From NCBI GenBank assembly GCA_964519015.1, contig CAZFHZ010000104.1, positions 1 to 11,234 of the forward strand: DNA of 11,234 nucleotides, given 5' to 3'. This DNA is from CAZFHZ01 sp964519015 (GTDB lineage: Bacteria > Blakebacterota > Blakebacteria > Blakebacterales > CAYUVJ01). Positions within the stretch are counted from its first letter, which is position 1. The number at the start of each line of letters is the position of its first letter. Positions 6,229 to 11,234 of this stretch are shown in pieces. The translations under genes were made by a program, and so were the position numbers. The notes under the pieces were generated by a model, which saw only the letters and a program-made list of their open reading frames with translations, was not told the DNA's origin and ran no database searches.

Positions 6229-7602
6229 GTGGAATCCCCCACCGAGCCCTTCCGCATCAAAGTCGTCGAACGTATCCGCCGGACCACTCCCGAAGAGCGG
6301 GAGGACATCCTGCACCGGGCCGGGTACAACCTCTTCGGTGTGCGGAGCGAAGACTGCTATATCGACCTGCTGACCGACAGCGGCACCTCCGCCATGTCGG
6401 ATGAACAGTGGGCGGGCATGATGCGGGGGGACGAGGCCTACGCGGCCGGCCGTTCCTTCTTCCGTTTCGAGGCGGCGGTCCGGAAGGTGACCGGTTTCCC
6501 CCAGATCATCCCCACCCACCAGGGGCGGGCCGCCGAGAAGATCCTCTTCTCCATCGTCGGGGGGGAGGGGAAGACCGTCCCCAACAACACCCACTTCGAC
6601 ACCACCCGCGCCAACGTGGAGTATTCGGGGGCGGTCGCTCTCGACCTGCCGATCCCCGAGGCGCGCATCCCGGCGGCCGAGCATCCCTTCAAGGGGAACA
6701 TGGACCTGGCGGCCCTGGAGCGGGTTCTGGCCGAACAGGGGAGCGAGGCGGTCCCGCTGGTGATGGTCACCATCACCAACAACACCAGTGGGGGACAGCC
6801 GGTCAGCCTGGAGAACCTGAGGGGGGTGCGGGCGATCTGCGACCGTCATGGGGTGCCCCTCTTCCTGGACGCCTGCCGCTTCGCCGAGAACGCCTGGTTC
6901 ATCCGGGAGCGGGAACCGGGGCACCGGGACCGCTCCGTGCTCGAGATCGCCCGCGAGGTGTTCGCCTGCGCCGACGGCTGCACCATGTCGGCCAAGAAGG
7001 ACGGGCTGGCCAACATCGGCGGCTTCCTCGGTTTCCGGGATCCCGACCTGGCGGACCGGGCGCGCAACCTGCTCATCCTGACCGAAGGCTTCCCGACCTA
7101 TGGCGGGCTGGCCGGGCGCGACTTGGAGGCGATCGCCCAGGGCCTGGAGGAAGTGGTCCAGGAGGATTACCTGGACTACCGGATCAACCAGGTGCGCAGC
7201 CTGGGGGAGCGCATCTGGCAGGCGGGGGTGCCGATCGTGCGCCCGGTGGGCGGTCACGCCGTCTACCTGGACGCCGGAGCGATGCTGCCGCACATCCCAC
7301 CCAACCAGTATCCGGGGCAGGTGCTGGCGGTGGAACTCTACCGGGAAGCGGGGATCCGGGGGGTGGAGATCGGGAGCGTGATGTTCGGCCGGACCGACCC
7401 GGAGACCGGGCGGGAGCGGCCGGCCCCGGTGGAACTGGTCCGGCTGGCCATCCCCCGGCGGGTGTATACCCAGAGCCACATCGACTACGTGGCGGAAGCG
7501 GTCCTCCGGGTCTGGGAGCGACGGGTCGGGCTACGGGGCCTGCGCATCGTCCAGCAGGCGCCCATCCTGCGCCATTTCACCGCCCGCTTCGAGCCGCTCT
7601 GA
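6229..7602 (+). CDS. tnaA: Tryptophanase (tryptophan indole-lyase)
   Basis: A 457-residue PLP-dependent beta-eliminating lyase that splits L-tryptophan into indole, pyruvate and ammonia. Core residues match the tryptophanase/tyrosine phenol-lyase family: Y71 in GDEAY, R100 in THQGR, D214 and R217 in DACRF, and Schiff-base K257 in SAKKD. Numbering runs level with Citrobacter freundii tyrosine phenol-lyase almost throughout. The residues that separate the two activities are all of tryptophanase type: D124 (Thr in phenol-lyase), V379 and I381 (Met and the phenol-binding Arg381 in phenol-lyase), and H449 in LRHFTARF (Phe in phenol-lyase, His463 in E. coli TnaA). GTG at 6229 is chosen because GAGGAG (6215-6220) precedes it by 8 nt and because the first residues (EPFRIKV) match the family start. 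It follows the hydroxyacid dehydrogenase by 51 nt, probably in one operon. No tnaC-like leader peptide was seen in this gap. Confidence 0.88.
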   Translation: MESPTEPFRIKVVERIRRTTPEEREDILHRAGYNLFGVRSEDCYIDLLTDSGTSAMSDEQWAGMMRGDEAYAAGRSFFRFEAAVRKVTGFPQIIPTHQGRAAEKILFSIVGGEGKTVPNNTHFDTTRANVEYSGAVALDLPIPEARIPAAEHPFKGNMDLAALERVLAEQGSEAVPLVMVTITNNTSGGQPVSLENLRGVRAICDRHGVPLFLDACRFAENAWFIREREPGHRDRSVLEIAREVFACADGCTMSAKKDGLANIGGFLGFRDPDLADRARNLLILTEGFPTYGGLAGRDLEAIAQGLEEVVQEDYLDYRINQVRSLGERIWQAGVPIVRPVGGHAVYLDAGAMLPHIPPNQYPGQVLAVELYREAGIRGVEIGSVMFGRTDPETGRERPAPVELVRLAIPRRVYTQSHIDYVAEAVLRVWERRVGLRGLRIVQQAPILRHFTARFEPL

Positions 7603-7755
7603 GCGCGCGGCCGGATCCCCCCTGGCCGTCGCCATCCGGTCATCCTAATCGGTTATCCGATAACGGATTAGGGCCCGGAATGCGGACCCCGGGAGTCCTT
7701 GAGAGGATCACTCTTATGGCCGATTGTCATAAATAGGGAGACGCCGACATACGTT
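7603..7755. promoter_or_regulatory. Inverted-repeat-rich intergenic region downstream of tnaA
   Basis: This stretch is visibly less GC-rich than the genes around it and contains no plausible gene. A weak inverted repeat, CCGGAT (7611-7616) with ATCCGG (7634-7639), follows tnaA but has no T-tract. It is followed by a large palindrome (7644-7672, listed separately), AGAG-GATCA-CTCT (7702-7714) and TTATG-9 nt-CATAA (7714-7732). Together they look like a cluster of regulator sites or a structured leader ahead of the TPR gene. Confidence 0.4.
7644..7672. repeat. 29-bp near-perfect palindrome
   Basis: The arms are CCTAATCGGTTATC (7644-7657) and GATAACGGATTAGG (7659-7672) around a central C at 7658. 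Thirteen of the fourteen opposed positions pair, and only G7651/G7665 fails. With no loop in the full fold, it is better read as a binding site for a dimeric protein than as an RNA terminator, and no T-tract follows. Two shorter mutually exclusive hairpins also exist within it: ATCGG-TTAT-CCGAT and ATCCG-ATAA-CGGAT. Confidence 0.6.
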
Positions 7756-7784
7756 TTGTCCATAGAGGCAAGGTCCTCTATATT
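7756..7784 (+). promoter_or_regulatory. Predicted promoter of the TPR-protein gene, overlapped by an inverted repeat
   Basis: A -35-like TTGTCC (7756-7761) and a -10-like TATATT (7779-7784) are separated by exactly 17 bp, putting a start of transcription near 7791. The same stretch can also be read in the Bacteroidota style, as TTTG at 7755-7758, 20 nt, then TATATTG. A perfect 7-bp inverted repeat, ATAGAGG (7762-7768) and CCTCTAT (7775-7781) around 6 nt, fills the spacer and overlaps the -10, which is where a repressor would act. Confidence rests on the two boxes and their spacing only. Confidence 0.5.
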
Positions 7785-7794
7785 GTACTATTTG

Positions 7795-7810
7795 CGGAGT
7801 AGGCACTCCG
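7795..7810 (+). other. Hairpin at the start of the predicted TPR-gene leader
   Basis: CGGAGT (7795-7800) and ACTCCG (7805-7810) pair perfectly around AGGC. TTT (7791-7793) and AAA (7811-7813) could extend the stem past a bulged G. It would lie at the very 5' end of the mRNA if the predicted promoter is used, and so could protect the transcript, or it may be an operator. Confidence 0.4.
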
Positions 7811-7847
7811 AAATCCAAACCGGATGCGGAGGCCGATGGGGGAAGTC

Positions 7848-9125
7848 ATGAAACGCGTCACGGGGTACCTGATGAACCGGAGCCCGAGGAACGTACTCGC
7901 CGCGCTCGCCTTGCCGGTACTGCTGCTGGCCGCCGCGACCGGGGTGAGGGCCCAGAACGGCCCTCCGCCCCTGCTGCTGCGCAGCACCGCCGACCAGTAC
8001 TATGTCCAGGCCAAGGACATCCAGGAGAACGGCGGCGATCCGACCCAGACCTTCAGGGACGCGATCAGTTACTATCTGCAGTACCTGGCGGCCGATCCGT
8101 CGGCCTCGTTCGCCGACACCGTCAGCATCTACGGGAAGATGGCCGACTCCCACACCCAGTTGAAGGAGTGGGAGAACTCACTGAAGTACTACCAGTGGCT
8201 GATCGACCGGAACCCCGAGGGCGCCTACCTTTCCAACAACCTGCTCTTCGCCGGCTACGCCGTCTGGCAGATGAAAGGGCCGGAAGCTGCGCTCCCCTAT
8301 TACGCCCGCTATGTGGATCTCGAGCCGACCGACCTGCCACAGCGGCTCTTCCTGGCCAGCATGTACCTGAGCACCAACAACTGGGAGAAAGCGGCCGACC
8401 ACTACCTGATCGCGCTGGAAGCGAACCCCGATAACCAGGAGGTAGTCAACTACCTGAACAACCTGCGGTTGCGGCTGCGTCCCCGTTACGAGCCAATCAC
8501 CCTGGCCCTGGTCGAATTCCAGCCGGCCAACCCGAAGTACCTGCTCGACCTGGGCCAGTTCTTCTATGATGCGGGCAACCTGCCCAAGGCGGTCGAGTAC
8601 CTCCAGCGCTACCTCCGGGCCCGGCCTGACGACATCGCCGTCTGGGAACTGATCGGTGATGCCTACAAGCGCACCAGCGATATCCCCAAAGCCATGGACG
8701 CCTTCCGGCAGATCCTGAGGCTGGACGCAGGCAACGTTCGGGCCTACTGCGAGCTGGCGGCCATCCACGTCGACCAGGGGGAGATCGACCAGGCCATCAC
8801 CGAAGCCAAGCGGGCGCTGGCCATCGACGCCGAGAACGCGCAGGCGAACTATGTCATGGGGGAAGCCGCCCGTGACTGGGGGATGCGTAAGCTGCGCACC
8901 GATCGTCCCGACGTCGAACTGACCAAGATGCCCTACAACTTCAAAGAACTCTTTAAGAACATCTCCGACCGCTACTTCGAGAAGGCCCGCAAGGATCCGC
9001 GCTGGCGCAACTTCGCAGCCGAGCAGATCAGCTACCTGACCCAGTTCTTTCCCGAGTCGTCGGACCGGTTCATGGCCAAGCAGGAAGACCGGGTGCCGAT
9101 CGTCTTCCCGCCGCCGGCCGACTGA
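7848..9125 (+). CDS. Secreted tetratricopeptide-repeat (TPR) protein
   Basis: The 425-residue product starts with a Sec-type signal peptide: basic start, hydrophobic stretch at about 16-31 (VLAALALPVLLLAAAT), and a likely cut after VRA at residue 35. No lipobox cysteine is present, so it is probably a soluble periplasmic or exported protein. At least six TPR units follow, at about 96-129, 133-163, 167-196, 232-262, 264-296 and 297-330, with the usual small and aromatic positions and a Pro/Asp-rich turn (NPEG, EPTD, NPDN, RPDD). TPRs form protein-binding scaffolds, so an enzymatic role is unlikely. The last 95 residues are not repeat-like. ATG 7848 is chosen because GGGGGAAG (7838-7845) lies just upstream and gives a proper signal peptide; ATGs at 7824 and 7836 are possible. 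It has its own promoter region and ends at a strong terminator, so it is probably monocistronic. The partner is unknown. Confidence 0.85.
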   Translation: MKRVTGYLMNRSPRNVLAALALPVLLLAAATGVRAQNGPPPLLLRSTADQYYVQAKDIQENGGDPTQTFRDAISYYLQYLAADPSASFADTVSIYGKMADSHTQLKEWENSLKYYQWLIDRNPEGAYLSNNLLFAGYAVWQMKGPEAALPYYARYVDLEPTDLPQRLFLASMYLSTNNWEKAADHYLIALEANPDNQEVVNYLNNLRLRLRPRYEPITLALVEFQPANPKYLLDLGQFFYDAGNLPKAVEYLQRYLRARPDDIAVWELIGDAYKRTSDIPKAMDAFRQILRLDAGNVRAYCELAAIHVDQGEIDQAITEAKRALAIDAENAQANYVMGEAARDWGMRKLRTDRPDVELTKMPYNFKELFKNISDRYFEKARKDPRWRNFAAEQISYLTQFFPESSDRFMAKQEDRVPIVFPPPAD

Positions 9126-9174
9126 GACCGGACCGGGATCCATCCGGCCTCACCGGTTAAGGCTCCGGACAAGG

Positions 9175-9200
9175 AAAGGCCCCGCGGAAGCGGGGCCTTT
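9175..9200. terminator. Bidirectional intrinsic terminator
   Basis: AAAGGCCCCGC (9175-9185) and GCGGGGCCTTT (9190-9200) form a perfect 11-bp stem closed by a GGAA tetraloop of GNRA type. The arms end in TTT on both strands, and the minus-strand read continues TTTCCTT. It lies 49 nt after the TPR-gene stop and about 93 nt past the stop of the opposing gene, so it can serve both convergent transcripts. Confidence 0.88.
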
Positions 9201-9250
9201 CGCATTCAGGGGTGGGAGCGGGGCGGAGAGGGGGTGCCGGCGCGGCCGGC

Positions 9251-9266
9251 CCGCCGCGAGCGGCGG
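9251..9266. other. GC-only hairpin in the 3' region of the convergent gene
   Basis: CCGCCG (9251-9256) and CGGCGG (9261-9266) pair perfectly around CGAG. It lies 27 nt past the stop codon of the minus-strand gene and before the main terminator. It lacks a T-tract. It may slow polymerase or protect the 3' end of the minus-strand mRNA, or may be a by-product of GC richness. Confidence 0.35.
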
Positions 9267-9293
9267 TCGGTCGGGTCTGCGTTCCGGGAGGAA

Positions 9294-11234
9294 TCAGTCC
9301 CCGTAGCCCAGCCGCACCTTCTCCCGCTCCCACCACTTCGTCCACGCCTTCAGGTCCCAGCCGTAATCCTGGCCGGAACCGCGCTTCAAGTCCTCGATGA
9401 TGTCAAGGTTCCACCAGGTGTGCCCCATCATGCTGGCCCCCCGCCAGTAGTAGTAACGAAGCGTAGGGTCCCCCTCATAACCGGCATTGGCGTAGCGGAG
9501 GATCGGTCCGGCGAAGCGGGTGTACCCGTCGGCGACCAGATCGGAGAAGGCGGCCAGGGCATCCCCCTCCCAAAGCCGGCTTAGAGAGCTCCCCCGGTAG
9601 AGTTCCCAGAGCCGCAGGGCATCCCCGGCCGCCTGCTCATCACCCCGGGCGGCCAGGAGCAGGGCGGCCTGGAAACGGATTGGAGCAGGCGTGCTGCGGT
9701 CCGTCTGGAGACGCTCCAGTTCCACCAGGCCGGCGGGACCGTACTCGGCCAGGCGGGGCAGAAGCGTCTGCCCGCGGTAGCGGTAGGAGATATAATCCGT
9801 CGTATACCCACTGAAGGTGTAGGTCATGGAATGTCCGAGTTCCCAGTAGCGAAGCGCTTCCGGGTCGTGCACCTGCAGCAGTAGTCCGATCCCTCGGTAG
9901 AGGTTGTAGACGTCGTTCGAGAACTCGCTGGCCCAACGGGCTTCATCGTCGTAGCGTTGCCGCTGCCGATAAGGCAGGTCGCGATACCGGAAATAGCGTT
10001 CGACCTGCCCGGAGCGGGTTGCCACGATCTCCCGAAGGTACTGCTTGATCTCCGGATAGGTGGATGGGTCGGACCATCTCAGCAGGTAGTCCCAGACATC
10101 CACCTCCGCCGGCGTGTGCTCGCGGCGCCAGTTGGCGTACCGGCGGGTCCATTCCGCCCGGCGGATCAGTGGCAGGTCGGCGGGGCTGCCGAACCTGCGC
10201 ATCCAGGCCAGGGCTACGTTCTGCTTGGCGCTGAAGTCGTTCCCGAATTCCCGGACCGAGTCGGACCGGCTGATGACCGGCAGCCGGAGCCACTCTTCGA
10301 CGATCGGGCGGACATCACGCCCGATCTCGACCCGGGCCGACGTCATCAGGGAGACGATCTTGGTCTGCACCTCCCGGCGGGCGGAGGAGAGCAGTTCCCC
10401 CAGGACCGGGAAGGCCCGGGCATCCCCCCGCTTGGCCAGGAGCAGGGCGGCCACGGATCGTACGTCGATGTCCGGGTCATCCAGGAAAGCTGCGATCCTG
10501 TCCGTATCATCGGGTCGGTCGACCACCCCGGCCACATGCAGGGCCATGATGCGTTCAAAGGGTCCCAACTCACCGGCCGCACCCATCTCCAGCAGCCTCG
10601 TGATATCCCTGTCCGGCCGCACCTGGACGAAGAAATCCTCGGCCGCGGAGTCCGTCCCGATCGCATAGGGAGAGCGTTGACCCAATAGGCTGTAGGCCAG
10701 CACCGGTTCACGCCGGGAGCGGGTGCCCAGGATTTGATCGTAGTAGGTCGTCGGCGGCTCGGCCGGGATGGACAGATAGAGGCCGCTGAGCAGACGTCGT
10801 TCCCGCTGGGAGGGGACCTTCTGCTCCGGTCGACCATCCTTGGACGGCAGGATGATGAACTCATCATAGGTCAGCCGGACCATGGTCTCGAAAGCGGGCT
10901 TCAACTTCCCGAACCGCATCGTCCAGTAGTCCCGGTAGGTAGTGGGACTGTTCCAGACCAGGTAAACGGGGAGGAGGGTCAACGACCAGAGCAGCAGGGC
11001 GTAAAGTCCCAGGGAAGCCCCGGTCAACAGCCCGGCCGGCACTCCGCTCTTGGTCTCCTCGGGCATCCGGATCGTCAGCAGGATGGCCAGGACCGCCCCC
11101 AGGGCCGGGATCCAGATGATCCGCCCCGGGTACCAGCGGGTCGGTCCGTCCGCGCCGTCGAAGATGAACCTCACCGGGGTCTGGTTGAGGATCACGAAGC
11201 CGGCGGCGAAGACCAGGATGGCCAGCAGCAGGGC
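9294..11234 (-). CDS. HEAT-repeat-containing membrane protein (5' end beyond the window)
   Basis: The frame is open from the stop at 9294-9296 to the right edge, giving 646 visible residues without the true N-terminus. A GTG at 11195-11193 could be taken as a start, but the codons before it encode ALLLAILVFAAGF, part of a membrane helix, so the gene continues off the window. The N-terminal part has three hydrophobic segments (visible residues about 1-16, 39-55 and 64-94). The rest is a long soluble domain. Around residues 235-310 there are HEAT-like helices with the typical D-x-x-V-R-x-x-A-A-x-x-L pattern (DIDVRSVAALLLAKRGD, then FPVLGELLSS). A second repeat-like block is near QAALLLAARGD. 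The tail has a Trp-rich YGWDLKAWTKWWERE block of a kind seen at the ends of some bacterial HEAT proteins. No catalytic motif is recognised. It probably acts as a membrane-anchored binding scaffold. Confidence 0.75.
   Translation of the reverse strand, partial: ALLLAILVFAAGFVILNQTPVRFIFDGADGPTRWYPGRIIWIPALGAVLAILLTIRMPEETKSGVPAGLLTGASLGLYALLLWSLTLLPVYLVWNSPTTYRDYWTMRFGKLKPAFETMVRLTYDEFIILPSKDGRPEQKVPSQRERRLLSGLYLSIPAEPPTTYYDQILGTRSRREPVLAYSLLGQRSPYAIGTDSAAEDFFVQVRPDRDITRLLEMGAAGELGPFERIMALHVAGVVDRPDDTDRIAAFLDDPDIDVRSVAALLLAKRGDARAFPVLGELLSSARREVQTKIVSLMTSARVEIGRDVRPIVEEWLRLPVISRSDSVREFGNDFSAKQNVALAWMRRFGSPADLPLIRRAEWTRRYANWRREHTPAEVDVWDYLLRWSDPSTYPEIKQYLREIVATRSGQVERYFRYRDLPYRQRQRYDDEARWASEFSNDVYNLYRGIGLLLQVHDPEALRYWELGHSMTYTFSGYTTDYISYRYRGQTLLPRLAEYGPAGLVELERLQTDRSTPAPIRFQAALLLAARGDEQAAGDALRLWELYRGSSLSRLWEGDALAAFSDLVADGYTRFAGPILRYANAGYEGDPTLRYYYWRGASMMGHTWWNLDIIEDLKRGSGQDYGWDLKAWTKWWEREKVRLGYGD

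Noticed and set aside
6223..7479. 418-codon open frame on the minus strand
   Set aside because: Antisense to tnaA, with His/Gly/Arg/Pro-rich sequence and no domain; a GC-content artefact.
6229..7602. Tyrosine phenol-lyase instead of tryptophanase
   Set aside because: The phenol-binding Arg at position 381 is Ile, Thr124 is Asp, Met379 is Val, and the C-terminal Phe is His (H449); all are tryptophanase states.
7603..7639. Intrinsic terminator directly after tnaA
   Set aside because: The CCGGAT/ATCCGG repeat has short arms, a 17-nt gap and no T-tract, so it cannot be supported as an intrinsic terminator.
7644..7672. Chromosome dimer resolution (dif-like) site
   Set aside because: The length is right, but true dif sites are less perfectly palindromic with a distinct 6-8 bp centre, and no xer gene is nearby; it remains only a remote option.
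11193..11195. GTG as the true start of the minus-strand membrane protein
   Set aside because: The same frame continues upstream to the window edge with a hydrophobic stretch that belongs to the same membrane helix, and no ribosome-binding site precedes this codon.

Overview
This is a GC-rich bacterial segment, roughly two-thirds G+C by eye, coding densely on both sides of one convergent junction. Start codons are a mix of ATG and GTG, and most are preceded by clear Shine-Dalgarno sequences. There are no tRNAs, rRNAs, transposases, CRISPR repeats or phage genes. The phylum cannot be called from the sequence. The protein types and the GC content would suit an uncultured Gram-negative lineage with a periplasm, since one product has a signal peptide, but that is only an inference.

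Layout. Positions 1-239 are a non-coding leader, possibly with the first codons of a divergent gene at the extreme left edge. Seven genes then follow on the + strand: L-lysine 6-aminotransferase (lat, 240-1568), a CPBP/CAAX-type membrane protein (1630-2676), RadC (2817-3515), an aldehyde dehydrogenase (3671-5164), a D-2-hydroxyacid dehydrogenase (5182-6177), tryptophanase (tnaA, 6229-7602) and a secreted TPR protein (7848-9125). A strong bidirectional hairpin terminator (9175-9200) separates these from a convergent minus-strand gene for a HEAT-repeat membrane protein. That gene runs off the right edge (9294-11234).

Functional reading. The clearest theme is amino-acid catabolism. LAT moves the epsilon-amino group of lysine to 2-oxoglutarate and yields 2-aminoadipate semialdehyde/piperideine-6-carboxylate. 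The downstream aldehyde dehydrogenase could oxidise this to 2-aminoadipate. It is followed closely by a 2-hydroxyacid dehydrogenase and by tryptophanase (tryptophan to indole, pyruvate and ammonia). The two lysine-type enzymes are separated by a membrane protein and radC, so one operon is plausible but not shown. Three GGTTGAC motifs in the gaps before lat and before the aldehyde dehydrogenase may mark shared control.

The most unusual non-coding stretch is the 245-bp gap 7603-7847. It is less GC-rich than its surroundings and carries five inverted repeats in a row, including a 29-bp near-perfect palindrome, plus a good promoter whose spacer and -10 are overlapped by one of the repeats. The most unusual protein feature is the CPBP-family protein, in which the first glutamate of the EExxxR catalytic motif is asparagine. 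I did not find a recognisable defence system, mobile element or clearly new multi-gene machine.
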